Assembly (NCBI RefSeq): GCF_028550395.1
Contig: NZ_JAQQKW010000008.1
Coordinates: forward strand, 1-64,000
Source of the DNA: Asticcacaulis currens
GTDB lineage: Bacteria; Pseudomonadota; Alphaproteobacteria; Caulobacterales; Caulobacteraceae
DNA: 64,000 bases
Direction of reading: 5' to 3'
The translations under genes were made by a program, and so were the position numbers. Positions 51,728 through 60,897 of the stretch are shown here, one piece after another (the stretch's first letter is position 1; each line of letters begins with the position of its first letter). A model generated the notes under the pieces. That model was given only the letters and a program-made list of their open reading frames with translations, was not told the origin of the DNA and searched no databases.

Positions 51728-53887
51728 CTAATTGCCGGCGGTGCTTTTCAGCTCATTATAGTTGATCGGGCCGGTTGGCAGGCTGCCCGTATCCTCGCTG
51801 TCGCCGGTTTGCGGTGTATAGGCGATGATCATGCCGCGTTTCAGGTCGGCCATCGGCGTCAGAGGGGCGGTGCCGCCATTGAGGCGGGCGCGATAGACGG
51901 CGTGGTTTTCCATGACCCGCATCATGTAGTTGCGCGTTTCGGTGAAGGGCGCGCACTCGATAAAGGCGATGGGGTCCGCCGTTTCGCCGCGCGGATCGCC
52001 GCAATCGACAATCCACTGCGGCGGGCGGTTCGGTCCGGCATTATAGCCGGCGGCGGCCATGACGTAGGAACCGCCGTAGCGATCGACCAGTTCGCCCAGA
52101 TGATACGCCCCCAACTGCATATTATAGTCCGGATCGTACAGCATCGAGTCGGAATAGGTCAGCGACATACGCCGCGCCACGCCCTTTGCGGTCGGCGGGA
52201 TCAACTGCATCATGCCGCGCGCATTGGCGCTTGAGCGTACCATCGGGTCAAAGCCCGATTCCTGACGCGTGATGGCCAGCACAAAGGCCCCTTCTGGGGA
52301 TTTCACGGCGGGCAGTTTGCGCAGCGGATAGGCGCGTTCCGGCAGGTAGAAGCCGCGCTGCTGCGAGACGCGCGCCACGCGCATGGCCAGATCCTGCGTG
52401 CCGTAGGTCCCGGCCAGATCGACGAGCAGTGCCTGCTCTTCGGCGGTCGGCAATACGTCGTCCAGCGCCAGAATCAGGGCGTTGAACAGGTCGCGTTCTC
52501 CGCTCTGCCCCAGAATTTTCGCGGCCTTGACCATATCGCGATTGTCGAAGCGCGCGCGGTCGGCGGCGGTCGGCACCGGGTCCTTGCCCAGGGTGATGGC
52601 CTTCACACCGGCCTTTTCGGCCGCCAGCTGACCATAAAAGGCGTAGATGAACTGACCGCCTTCGACGAAATGGGCGTGCGCCTTTTCGGCGTCGCCGGCC
52701 TGAGCCCGGGCCTCGTAGGCGCGGCCCAGCCAGTAGTGGGCGCGGCTGCGGGTAATGGGAGAGGTCCCGGCTTCGCGCACCTTTTCAAAATGCGGCAGGG
52801 CCAGATCGGGGCGGTTCAGGCGGATCAGGGAGGTCCACCCGGCGAAGAATTCGCCCTCGGCCTTCTTTTCGCCGTTGGGAAAGCCCCCGCCGTTCATGGC
52901 CTCATAGGCGGCCTGATAATTGCGGGCCTTGAGCGCCGCGCGGAAATAGGAGAGGCGCTCGACCCACAGATTGCTCATGGCGGCGTCCGAGGCCGGAGCA
53001 GCGGGCAGGTCGGCCAGCAGGCCAAAGCCCAGCGTCTCCAGCTTGGCGCGGCGCAGCGCCCGCAGACGCTCATAGGCCAGCACCGGATTGCGCGGGCTGA
53101 CCGTCAGCGCCTGTTCGTACAGGGTCACGCCGGACGCCGAGCCGGAGCGCAGGGCCATGGCGGCCGTGGCCACCTTGCGGCTGGTTTCATCGACCAGCGG
53201 CAGCATGGCATTGGTGGCGGGCCCTTGCGTGCCGAGCAGCAGGGTGGTCAGGCGCGCCTTATGGTCTTCTGGCGTCAGGTAGCGGCCAAAGCTGGTCTGA
53301 AAACGCGTCTGATCGGTCAGGTCGAAGGCCTGATCGCGCCACCATGAGCGCGCCAGTGCCGAGGCGGCCTCCGTCTGACCGGCGCGCTCATAGGCACTGA
53401 TCAGGGCCATGGCCCCATCGACCGAAACGGGCGGCGCGCCCTTGAACCAGTCGATGGTCTGCGGCGGCGTCAGGCTGGAATTGACGATCTGCTTTTCAGC
53501 GGCCAGTTGACGCTTCTGCTCGCGCGGCCAGCCCCACAGGTCGCGGCGCGCGCCATCGAGCGCGGCAAAGCCGTAAACATCACCGTCGTTATTGAGGATG
53601 GCCCATTGCACGATCTTGCGCGCCACCGGATCGCTTAAGCTGCCGCGCAGAGACTCGGCCAAAGCGAACTTCTTGCTGCGCGCCGCCTCTAGGGCCTGTT
53701 TCAGCGTGGCGCGTTCGGTTTCCGTGATAAGCCCCGCCTGATAGGGGCGCGGTGCCGATGTCGTATCCTGCGCCAGAACGGGCGACAGGGCCGCCCCCGC
53801 CGTCAGCGCGATCAGGGCTGCGCCACCCATCCAGCGGCACCACGACGTCAGCGAGCGCGCATTGAATGTCCGGAAAGCCTTGGTCAT
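51728..53887 (-). CDS. Soluble-type lytic murein transglycosylase
   Basis: 719 residues from ATG 53887 (AAGGA upstream). Signal peptide (WCRWMGGAALIALTAGAALSP, cut near VLA-QDT), a long alpha-superhelical (U/L domain-like) region (about 45-540), and a C-terminal SLT domain with the catalytic Glu in ITRQESGFDPMVRSSANARG, then GMMQLIPPTAKGVA, YNMQLGAYHLGELVDRYGGS and AAAGYNAGPNRPPQW. Cleaves glycan strands of peptidoglycan to 1,6-anhydro products in the periplasm. Slt70-like size and plan. Divergent from dapA, as in related genomes. Confidence 0.93.
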   Translation of the reverse strand: MTKAFRTFNARSLTSWCRWMGGAALIALTAGAALSPVLAQDTTSAPRPYQAGLITETERATLKQALEAARSKKFALAESLRGSLSDPVARKIVQWAILNNDGDVYGFAALDGARRDLWGWPREQKRQLAAEKQIVNSSLTPPQTIDWFKGAPPVSVDGAMALISAYERAGQTEAASALARSWWRDQAFDLTDQTRFQTSFGRYLTPEDHKARLTTLLLGTQGPATNAMLPLVDETSRKVATAAMALRSGSASGVTLYEQALTVSPRNPVLAYERLRALRRAKLETLGFGLLADLPAAPASDAAMSNLWVERLSYFRAALKARNYQAAYEAMNGGGFPNGEKKAEGEFFAGWTSLIRLNRPDLALPHFEKVREAGTSPITRSRAHYWLGRAYEARAQAGDAEKAHAHFVEGGQFIYAFYGQLAAEKAGVKAITLGKDPVPTAADRARFDNRDMVKAAKILGQSGERDLFNALILALDDVLPTAEEQALLVDLAGTYGTQDLAMRVARVSQQRGFYLPERAYPLRKLPAVKSPEGAFVLAITRQESGFDPMVRSSANARGMMQLIPPTAKGVARRMSLTYSDSMLYDPDYNMQLGAYHLGELVDRYGGSYVMAAAGYNAGPNRPPQWIVDCGDPRGETADPIAFIECAPFTETRNYMMRVMENHAVYRARLNGGTAPLTPMADLKRGMIIAYTPQTGDSEDTGSLPTGPINYNELKSTAGN

Positions 53888-54169
53888 CACAAATTCCTTA
53901 AGCGTAGGCGGCGGGTCATAATGGCCGCACATGACGGCACAATTATGTGTCCGGGGTTTTTATCGTGATTTCCGCGGTGCGGTGGTCACGCTTCGATCAC
54001 AAAAACCGTCAGAGCAAAACCTGATGGCGTAATGGTGCGGATATTTAGGTTCGACGCAAGTCGCGCCTTATTCCGACGTTTTCTTTTTACAAAGTCGTTG
54101 CAGCAAATCCATTGTGGTTTTAAGGCTCATCCCCACATTTCGATCTGCTTAATCCGGATGATGACCTCC

Positions 54170-55063
54170 ATGTCTAACGCTGATGCTCTGCCCCTGTTTT
54201 CCGGCGTCATTACCGCGCTGGTAACGCCGTTCAAAGACGGTGAGGTGGACTATGCGGCCTTCAAACAGTTGGTGGAGACGCAGATCAAGGCCGGTGTGCA
54301 TGGTTTGGTGCCGGTGGGTACGACGGGCGAAACCTCGACCCTGTCGATGGACGAGCATAAGGAAATCGTGCGTCTGTGCGTCGAAGTCGCTGCCGGTCGC
54401 GTGAAGGTTATCGCCGGGGCCGGGTCGAACAACACCGCCGAAGCGCTGGAACTGGCGCGCCACGCCAAGACGGTCGGTGCCGATGCCGTGCTGGTCGTCG
54501 TGCCCTATTACAACAAGCCGTCGCAGGAGGGTTTGTACCAACATTTCAAGGCACTCAACGATTCGGTTGAAATACCGGTGATGCTCTATAACGTGCCGGG
54601 CCGCACGGTCATCGACATTTCCAACGACACCATTGTGCGCCTGTCTAAGCTACCCAACATCGTCGGCATCAAGGACGCCACCGGCGATCTGGTGCGCATG
54701 AGCCAGTTGCGCATCGCTATCGAACCGGGCTTTTCGTTTATCTCCGGCGATGATCCGACGCTTCTGGGCTATATGGCGCATGGCGGTCACGGCGTGATTT
54801 CAGTCACCTCCAACGTCGCGCCGGCGGAAATGGTGGCGCTTTACAAGGCTGCGCAAGACGGCGATTTCGCCACGGCCCGCCTCTGGCAGGACAAACTGAT
54901 CAAGCTGCACAAGGTGCTGTTTGCCGATGCCTCGCCGTCGCCCACCAAATACGCCCTGAGCCGTCTGGGCCAGACGACCGACGAGGTGCGCCTGCCCATC
55001 GTGCCCTGCGCCGCCACCGTGCGACCGCTGGTCGATGAGGCGATGAAAGCCGCGGGGCTCTGA
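54170..55063 (+). CDS. dapA: 4-hydroxy-tetrahydrodipicolinate synthase
   Basis: 297 residues from ATG 54170; ATGs at 54158 and 54161 are in frame, and the ribosome site is weak for all. Condenses pyruvate with aspartate semialdehyde, first step of the lysine/diaminopimelate branch. TIM barrel with [28 protein letters not shown] near 47-57, the catalytic Tyr in MLYNVPGRT (about 140) and the Schiff-base Lys in VGIKDATGD (about 168). Followed by smpB one nt after the stop: co-transcribed. Confidence 0.96.
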   Translation: MSNADALPLFSGVITALVTPFKDGEVDYAAFKQLVETQIKAGVHGLVPVGTTGETSTLSMDEHKEIVRLCVEVAAGRVKVIAGAGSNNTAEALELARHAKTVGADAVLVVVPYYNKPSQEGLYQHFKALNDSVEIPVMLYNVPGRTVIDISNDTIVRLSKLPNIVGIKDATGDLVRMSQLRIAIEPGFSFISGDDPTLLGYMAHGGHGVISVTSNVAPAEMVALYKAAQDGDFATARLWQDKLIKLHKVLFADASPSPTKYALSRLGQTTDEVRLPIVPCAATVRPLVDEAMKAAGL

Positions 55064-55064
55064 C

Positions 55065-55541
55065 TTGGCCGAAAAAGAGCAATCCAACTATAAGGTCATC
55101 GCCGATAACCGGCGGGCGCGCTTCGACTATTTCCTCGAAAACAATACCGAGGCGGGCATCGTCCTGACCGGAACCGAGGTCAAGTCGCTGCGTCAGGGCC
55201 GCGCCAATATCGCCGAGTCCTATGTCTCGATCGAGAATGGCGACGAACTGGTGCTGATCAATGCCGACATTCCGCACTATGGCTTTGCCAACCGCTTCAA
55301 CCATGAGCCGCGCCGTCATCGCAAACTGCTGATGCATCGGCGTGAGATTGCACGCTTCATGATTGCCGTGCAGCGCGAAGGCATGACCATCGTGCCAACC
55401 AAGCTCTATTTCAACGACAAGGGCAGGGTGAAGGTCGAGATCGCTCTGGCCAAGGGCAAGAAACTGCACGACAAGCGCGAAACCGAGGCCAAGCGCGATT
55501 GGGGCCGCGAAAAAGCTCGCCTGCTCAAGGATCACGGATAG
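55065..55541 (+). CDS. smpB: SsrA-binding protein SmpB
   Basis: 158 residues starting at TTG 55065. Partner of tmRNA in ribosome rescue. Oligonucleotide-binding barrel: [39 protein letters not shown], and [20 protein letters not shown]-terminal tail [20 protein letters not shown] enters the mRNA channel as a helix. Complete. In alphaproteobacteria tmRNA is made from a permuted two-piece gene; I did not find it in this window. Confidence 0.96.
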   Translation: MAEKEQSNYKVIADNRRARFDYFLENNTEAGIVLTGTEVKSLRQGRANIAESYVSIENGDELVLINADIPHYGFANRFNHEPRRHRKLLMHRREIARFMIAVQREGMTIVPTKLYFNDKGRVKVEIALAKGKKLHDKRETEAKRDWGREKARLLKDHG

Positions 55542-55543
55542 AC

Positions 55544-55577
55544 AGAAGGCCCCGCCGGGTGGTGGGGCCTTCTTCTT
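55544..55577 (+). terminator. dapA-smpB terminator
   Basis: AGAAGGCCCCGCC / GGTGGGGCCTTCT, 13-bp stem with one G-T pair, then TCTTTT. Its T-tail runs into the stop of the convergent NYN gene. Confidence 0.92.
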
Positions 55578-56147
55578 TTAGTCCTCAAACTCTTCGTTGC
55601 GGGTATTGGCGGGCTGCTGACGCGGGCGGCCCACGACACTGGCCAGATCGGCCAGATCGACAAAGGTGTCGGCCTGACGGCGCAGTTCGTCGGAAGTCAT
55701 GGGCGGCTGCGACTTCACGGTGGACACGACAGTGACGCGGCAGCCCTTGCGCTGAACGGCCTCGATCAGGCGGCGGAAGTCGCCGTCACCGGAAAACAGG
55801 ACCAGATGGTCCGCGTGCTCAGCAATTTCCATCATGTCGCAGGCGATTTCGATATCCATATCGCCGCGCCAGCGCTTACGGCCCTGCGCATCCGTATATT
55901 CCTTGGCGGTCTTGGTGATCAGGGCAAACCCGTTATAATCGAGCCAGTCCACGAGCGGGCGTATCGGCGAATAGTCATCCCCTTCGACCAGAGCCGTATA
56001 GTAGTAGGCACGCAGAAGAATGCCGCGCTTGCGGAACTCATCGAGAAGCTTGCGGTAATCAATATCGAAGTTGAGCGCCTTGGCGGCTGAGTAAAGATTG
56101 GCGCCGTCGATAAAAAGAGCAATCTTGTCAGTTGGATAAAAACTCAT
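55578..56147 (-). CDS. NYN domain protein, LabA/DUF88 family
   Basis: 189 residues. PIN-like NYN fold: IALFIDGANLYSAAKALNFD (first acidic residue), GDMDIEIACDMMEIAEHADH, and LVLFSGDGDFRRLIEAVQRKG, supplying the conserved Asp cluster of a metal-dependent ribonuclease. Role in alphaproteobacteria is not settled; RNA cleavage is inferred from fold. Only 35 nt separate it from the divergent folK, so the promoters must overlap. AT-richer 5' end like that of folK. Confidence 0.9.
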   Translation of the reverse strand: MSFYPTDKIALFIDGANLYSAAKALNFDIDYRKLLDEFRKRGILLRAYYYTALVEGDDYSPIRPLVDWLDYNGFALITKTAKEYTDAQGRKRWRGDMDIEIACDMMEIAEHADHLVLFSGDGDFRRLIEAVQRKGCRVTVVSTVKSQPPMTSDELRRQADTFVDLADLASVVGRPRQQPANTRNEEFED

Positions 56148-56182
56148 TCAAATAGCTTTCGTTTGAAAATTGAAGAATCAAA

Positions 56183-56734
56183 ATGACTAAAACAGTAGCG
56201 TCGTTCTCTGAAATCACACCGGCTATCTATATAGCCTACGGTGCGAATTTGCCTCACGACGAGCTTAATCCTTTGCAGGCCTTACACAGGGTTGTCAAGC
56301 GCTTGTGCCAATACGGGATAAAGGTTACGCAGATTTCATCCTTGTGGCGTTCTCAGGCGTGGCCAAACCCTGAGTATCCGCCCTATCATAATGCCGTATT
56401 CGCGGTCTCTACGACTTTGAAGCCGCAGCGTTTACTAATAGAGTTGCACGCGCTTGAGGCCGAGGCCGGTCGTGTGCGCGGGCCGCAGCCCAATCAGCCG
56501 CGCGTGCTCGATCTCGACCTTATCGCCTATGGGGATGTCGTAATCGACGGTGACATGATACTGCCGCATCCGCGCGCCCATGAGCGGGGCTTTGTCATGG
56601 GGCCGCTGACGGAGATTGCTCCCGACTGGGTGCATCCGATGTTGGGGCTAAGCGCGCGGGACCTTTACGCGCGGGTGACGGTGGGGACGGATGCCTATCC
56701 GGCGGAGGATACGTCCGCCTTGCTGAGCAACTGA
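56183..56734 (+). CDS. folK: 2-amino-4-hydroxy-6-hydroxymethyldihydropteridine diphosphokinase
   Basis: 183 residues. Pyrophosphorylates the pterin in folate synthesis. IYIAYGANLPHDELNPLQAL near 15-34, ISSLWRSQAWPNPEYPPYHNAVF near 52-74, and RVLDLDLIAYGD near 107-118 with the magnesium-binding Asp pair, followed by LPHPRAHERGFVMGPL near 127-142. N-terminal third is lower in GC than the rest. The last 40 nt overlap the convergent DMT transporter gene. folP is not nearby. Confidence 0.93.
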   Translation: MTKTVASFSEITPAIYIAYGANLPHDELNPLQALHRVVKRLCQYGIKVTQISSLWRSQAWPNPEYPPYHNAVFAVSTTLKPQRLLIELHALEAEAGRVRGPQPNQPRVLDLDLIAYGDVVIDGDMILPHPRAHERGFVMGPLTEIAPDWVHPMLGLSARDLYARVTVGTDAYPAEDTSALLSN

Positions 56735-57663
56735 GGACGCTGTTCCAGCCAGGTGTAGAGACCGACGCCGCCCAGCACCAGAACCGTGCCGATCAGGTCG
56801 ATGAGCGACAGGCTTTCTTTCAGGATCAGAACGCTCAGTCCCATGGTGAAGATGGGATTGATAAAGCCGATGACGGCATTGGCCTGAGAACTTATGCGCG
56901 CCAGAGCGAAGCTAACCAGATAACCGGGCAGGACCGTCGCGCCTATGGCCAGACCCAGCGCCAGCACCCACAGACCTGCATCGGCCGGGATGGCGCTGGC
57001 CTGATGGGTCAGACCGAAGTGGATGAAGGTGGCGAGGGCGGCTCCGACCATTCCCACTGACGTGAAGAGGGCGGCGCCCATCTGCGCGATCAGCGGCTTG
57101 GCCAGCAGCAGATAGAGGGCGAAGGCGACGGAGGAGGCCATGACCCAGCCGGCGCCGATGGCGACGTCCGGCCCGCCGCTGCCCGCTTCGGACCAGAAGA
57201 CGAGGGCCAGACCGGCATAGGCGATCACAAAGGCGGGCAGGGCCATGGCCTTCAAAGGCTGACGGAACAGCCACGCCCCCAGAAGGATGACGAACAGGGG
57301 ATAGGTGAACAGGATCAGGCGTTCAAACTGCGGCGACAGGTACACCAGTCCTTCGAAATCGGTATAGCTGGCGAACCAGTAGCCCAGCGCGCCCACCGCC
57401 AGCGCCTTGAGGTAGAGGCTGCCCGACAGGGGCGCGGCCTTGCGCTGACGGTAGCGGGTGATCAGGCCCACTGCAATAAAGAAGGGGGTGGCGATCAGAA
57501 GGCGCAGGGTCAGCAGCGTTGAGGCATCGACATCATAGGCATAGGCCAGCTTGATAAAGATGCCCTTGGTGGCAAACAGGAACGCCCCGGCCAGAGCCAG
57601 GGCATAGCCGCTCCAGCGCGACAGGGCGGACGGGGACGTAACAGGGGAGGGCGCAGCGGACAT
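56695..57663 (-). CDS. EamA/DMT superfamily transporter
   Basis: 322 residues, ten membrane helices in two EamA repeats (about 18-155 and 168-300). Typical features: LALAGAFLFATKGIFIKLAY, FILFTYPLFVILLGAWLFR-like helix near 130-150 and a second-repeat ending GLSVLILKESLSLIDLIGTV (residues about 272-291). Drug/metabolite exporter or amino acid exporter; substrate unknown. Stop overlaps folK. Confidence 0.9.
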   Translation of the reverse strand: MSAAPSPVTSPSALSRWSGYALALAGAFLFATKGIFIKLAYAYDVDASTLLTLRLLIATPFFIAVGLITRYRQRKAAPLSGSLYLKALAVGALGYWFASYTDFEGLVYLSPQFERLILFTYPLFVILLGAWLFRQPLKAMALPAFVIAYAGLALVFWSEAGSGGPDVAIGAGWVMASSVAFALYLLLAKPLIAQMGAALFTSVGMVGAALATFIHFGLTHQASAIPADAGLWVLALGLAIGATVLPGYLVSFALARISSQANAVIGFINPIFTMGLSVLILKESLSLIDLIGTVLVLGGVGLYTWLEQRPQLLSKADVSSAG

Positions 57664-57728
57664 GATGCGCGTCTCTTAGGCGAGGCGGGGCGGGGGTGCA
57701 ACCGCTGCACGGCGGCTTGAACGCAAAT

Positions 57729-57745
57729 GACAAGTAATTCTTGTC
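57729..57745. promoter_or_regulatory. Short perfect inverted repeat upstream of rpoZ
   Basis: GACAAG-TAATT-CTTGTC, six-bp arms with a 5-nt spacer, in the 195-nt gap between the divergent DMT transporter and rpoZ. Followed on the plus strand by TTTT. Could be an operator for either gene; regulator not identifiable. Confidence 0.35.
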
Positions 57746-57858
57746 TTTTGCAGCGACACTGGGTAAAGACGGGGCGAACGAACACGGCTCACGCTGTCGG
57801 TCAAGGCGAGATACGTCTTGACGGCGGCGTTTTTGTCATTATTTGCAAAGGGTTCTGC

Positions 57859-58218
57859 ATGGCTCGCGTTACCGTCGAAGATTGCGTCGAGAAGGTCGAT
57901 AACCGTTTCAATCTGGTGCTGCTGGCGGCGCATCGCGCCCGCGCCATCTCTTCGGGTGCTTCGATCCTGCTTGACCGCGACAACGACAAGAACCCGGTCG
58001 TAGCCCTGCGTGAGATCGCCGAGGACAAGCTGCCGCCGGAAAGCCTGACCGAAAGCCTGATCGCCTCGCTGCAACGCGTCGATGAGCGTACCGAGGCTGA
58101 GGAAGAGGCCGAGACCCTGGCCCTGCTGGCTGATCCGCAGCACCAGCAGATGTCGGAAAGCGAGCTGATCCGCGCGCTTCAGTCCGACCGCGATGGCGGT
58201 CAGGAAGAACGCTACTAA
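57859..58218 (+). CDS. rpoZ: DNA-directed RNA polymerase subunit omega
   Basis: 119 residues from ATG 57859 (AAAGGGTTCTGC before it). Omega chaperones beta' and in many bacteria contributes to the ppGpp site. [20 protein letters not shown] then [11 protein letters not shown] and [13 protein letters not shown] are the conserved core; C-terminal acidic tail ([12 protein letters not shown]). Upstream of spoT, separated by a terminator; the rpoZ-spoT order is widely conserved and puts ppGpp synthesis next to its target. Confidence 0.96.
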   Translation: MARVTVEDCVEKVDNRFNLVLLAAHRARAISSGASILLDRDNDKNPVVALREIAEDKLPPESLTESLIASLQRVDERTEAEEEAETLALLADPQHQQMSESELIRALQSDRDGGQEERY

Positions 58219-58242
58219 GCCTCTGCTATTCAAAGCGTTTTT

Positions 58243-58277
58243 AAAACACCGGTCTGACGCTCAGGCCGGTGTTTTTA
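58243..58277 (+). terminator. rpoZ terminator
   Basis: AAACACCGG...CCGGTGTTTTT with an inner CTGA/TCAG pair closing a CGC loop; T5 tail. 25 nt after the rpoZ stop. Confidence 0.92.
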
Positions 58278-58394
58278 TCTGTGCGCCACCGTGCCCGTAA
58301 CTTTGCCTGTAAACCGTCCTTTTTTATTGGCGATTAAGGGCTTGCGGGGTTACTCTTTGACTCGCGTGGCGGGGCTCTTATCTAAGGAGCCTGC

Positions 58395-60890
58395 ATGTAT
58401 GAAGAGAGTACGGTTCTGGAAATGTCGGCAGAAGGGCAATCGGTAATCACGGCACGGGTTTCGTCTGAAAGCGAACCGCCTGCTGTGCCGCCCGGTTTCC
58501 CGGAAGAAACGCCGCCGGAAGTCCCGCCGGGTGAGCCTGAGGAAGGGGATGTTATCCCCCCTCCCGAAACGCCCCCCGTCGATCCGGCGGAAACCCCGCC
58601 GCTCGATCCGCCGGCGGAAGCCCCTCCGATCCAGACACCCCCTGAAATGCCGTCTCTGACGGAGAAGACGCAGGCTGAAAAGCCTGCGTCTTCGCAGACC
58701 TCCGAGGCTAAACCGGCTCCCAAGCGTCGTTTCCTGCGTCAGATGGAACTGATCGACCGGGTGGCGGCCTATGATCCGACCGTCGATGAGGCGCTGCTCA
58801 ACCGCGCCTATGTCTATGCCATGCGGATGCACGGGGCGCAGTTGCGCGCCTCCGGCGACCCCTATTTCGCTCATCCGATCGAGGTGGCGGGGATTCTCAC
58901 CGACTACAAGCTGGACTCGGCCGCCATTGTTACGGCGCTGCTGCACGACACTATTGAGGACACGCCCGCCACGCGCGAGGAAATCGCGTCGCTGTTTGGC
59001 GAAGAGATCGCGCAACTGGTCGAAGGCGTCACCAAGCTGACGCGGCTGGAGCTGAAGTCCGAATATACCAAGCAGTCGGAAAACCTGCGCAAATTCATTC
59101 TGGCCATTTCCAAGGACGTGCGCGTGCTGCTGGTCAAGCTGGCCGACCGGCTGCACAATATGCGCACCCTGCAATACGTGCCGGAGCACAAGCGTGAGCG
59201 CATCTCGCGCGAGACGCTGGAGGTCTATGCGCCGCTGGCCCGTCAGATCGGCTGCAACCGCTTCGCCACTGAGCTGGAAGACCTGGCCTTTACCTTCATC
59301 AATCCGCGCGGGAGGGCGGCCATCCTGCAAAGACTGGCCGATCTGCGCGATCAGAAGGGCGCGGCGGTCGCCGATATCGCCCGCGACATTCAGGACACCC
59401 TGTCGGTGGCTGGTATCCGGGCGCGGGTGTCGGGGCGGGAGAAATCGCCCTATTCGATCTGGCGCAAGCTGCAACGCAAGTCGATCGGCTTCTCGCAACT
59501 GTCGGATATTGTGGCGTTTCGCGTCATCGTCGATAGCCCGGACGACTGCTACCTGTCGCTGGGCGTGCTGCATCGTAAGTGGCCCTGCGTGCAGGACCGC
59601 TTCAAGGACTTTATCTCGACGCCGAAATCCAACAACTATCAGTCCCTGCACACCACCGTCATCGGCCACAAGGGCGCGCGCATCGAAATGCAGATCCGCA
59701 CCGAGGTGATGGACCGGGTGGCCGAAGAGGGGCTGGCGGCGCACTGGGGCTATAAGAACCAGTCCTATGGCTTCGATGAGGCGGCGGCGACCCAGTGGGC
59801 CGAGCGCAACCCCATCGCCAATCTGCGCGCCATCGTGCAGATCGCGGAAAACGGCGGCGATTCCGAAGAATGGGTCGAACACGCCAAGCTCGAAATGTTC
59901 CTCGATCAGGTCTTTTGCTTCTCACCCAAGGGCCGCCTGATCTCCTTGCCGCGCGGGGCCATGCCGCTCGACTTCGCCTATGCCGTCCATACCGAGGTGG
60001 GCGATAAGGCCATTGGCGCGGTCATCAATGGCGAGCACAAGCCGCTGCGCACGCCCTTGCAGAATGGCGATCAGGTCGAAATCATCACCGGCGTCGAAGC
60101 GCGCGTGAACCCGGACTGGCAGTCCCTGACCATTACCGGTCGGGCGCGCGCCGCCATCCGCCGCAGTATCCGTCAGACCCAGCGCGACGACTTCATCCGT
60201 CTGGGGCGCTCGGCGCTGGAACGCGGGGCTGCCCAGGTCGAAAAGACCCTGACCGACATGTCCTGGCGTCCGGCCTTCGAGCGCTTTCAGGTGCAGAGCG
60301 AGGACGAACTGTTTGAACTCTGTGGCCGCGGCAAGATCGCGCCGGCCAAGGTGCTGGAGGCCCTGTTCCCCGGCCTGAAACTGCCCGCCACCCTGACCAC
60401 CGATTCGTTCAGTCGCATCAAGGACGGCGAAGACGCCACAGCCTTTGTGCGCGGCCACGCCCTGCGGCCGCAGCAGAAGATCGTCTTTTCGCGCTGCTGC
60501 ACCCCGGTGCCGGGCGACCGTATCGTCGGCATTGTTGAAGGCGCAGAGGTCCACGTCCATTCCATCGAATGCGAGCAACTTGAGGCCTATGAGGGCCGTA
60601 AGGAGGTGTGGATCGACCTGCAATGGACGCTCAACGCCGAAAAGAACACCGTCTCGCCCGCCCGCATCCGCGCCAATATGCGCAACAAGCCGGGCGTGCT
60701 GGGGCAGGTCTGCACCCTGATCGGCGAGGCAAAGGGCAATATCGTCAATATCCGCCTGTCCAATCAGCAGGTCGATTTTCTCGATGCTGAATTCGAGGTC
60801 GAGGTGCTGGATGCCCGCCACCTGACCAATATCACGGCCGCCATCCGCACCAATCCCTCGGTCGAGGGGGTTGAGCGGATCAGAGGCTGA
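58395..60890 (+). CDS. spoT: Bifunctional (p)ppGpp synthetase/hydrolase, RelA/SpoT family
   Basis: 831 residues, about 100 more than usual because of a Pro/Glu-rich N-terminal extension (about 20-108, with repeated ETPP, DPPAEAPP and VPPG units). Start ATG 58395 has AAGGAG upstream, supporting the extension. HD hydrolase domain (about 140-290; FAHPIEVAGILTDYK, HDTIEDTPATREE with His 184/Asp 185), synthetase domain (about 350-470; REKSPYSIWRKLQRKSIGFS, PKSNNYQSLHTTVIGH), TGS (FCFSPKGRLISLPRG), a conserved Cys-Cys segment (FSRCCTPVPGDRIVG) and a C-terminal ACT domain (RNKPGVLGQVCTLIGEAKGN). Sole RSH-type alarmone enzyme here. A TTGACT/TATCTA pair (58357-58384) could be its promoter, but would overlap the ribosome site. 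Confidence 0.95.
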   Translation: MYEESTVLEMSAEGQSVITARVSSESEPPAVPPGFPEETPPEVPPGEPEEGDVIPPPETPPVDPAETPPLDPPAEAPPIQTPPEMPSLTEKTQAEKPASSQTSEAKPAPKRRFLRQMELIDRVAAYDPTVDEALLNRAYVYAMRMHGAQLRASGDPYFAHPIEVAGILTDYKLDSAAIVTALLHDTIEDTPATREEIASLFGEEIAQLVEGVTKLTRLELKSEYTKQSENLRKFILAISKDVRVLLVKLADRLHNMRTLQYVPEHKRERISRETLEVYAPLARQIGCNRFATELEDLAFTFINPRGRAAILQRLADLRDQKGAAVADIARDIQDTLSVAGIRARVSGREKSPYSIWRKLQRKSIGFSQLSDIVAFRVIVDSPDDCYLSLGVLHRKWPCVQDRFKDFISTPKSNNYQSLHTTVIGHKGARIEMQIRTEVMDRVAEEGLAAHWGYKNQSYGFDEAAATQWAERNPIANLRAIVQIAENGGDSEEWVEHAKLEMFLDQVFCFSPKGRLISLPRGAMPLDFAYAVHTEVGDKAIGAVINGEHKPLRTPLQNGDQVEIITGVEARVNPDWQSLTITGRARAAIRRSIRQTQRDDFIRLGRSALERGAAQVEKTLTDMSWRPAFERFQVQSEDELFELCGRGKIAPAKVLEALFPGLKLPATLTTDSFSRIKDGEDATAFVRGHALRPQQKIVFSRCCTPVPGDRIVGIVEGAEVHVHSIECEQLEAYEGRKEVWIDLQWTLNAEKNTVSPARIRANMRNKPGVLGQVCTLIGEAKGNIVNIRLSNQQVDFLDAEFEVEVLDARHLTNITAAIRTNPSVEGVERIRG

Positions 60891-60897
60891 GCCGGGT

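Noticed and set aside
57727-57858. Longer N-terminus for rpoZ
   Set aside because: The in-frame extension has no homology to omega, and the ATG at 57859 gives the standard MARVTVEDC start.
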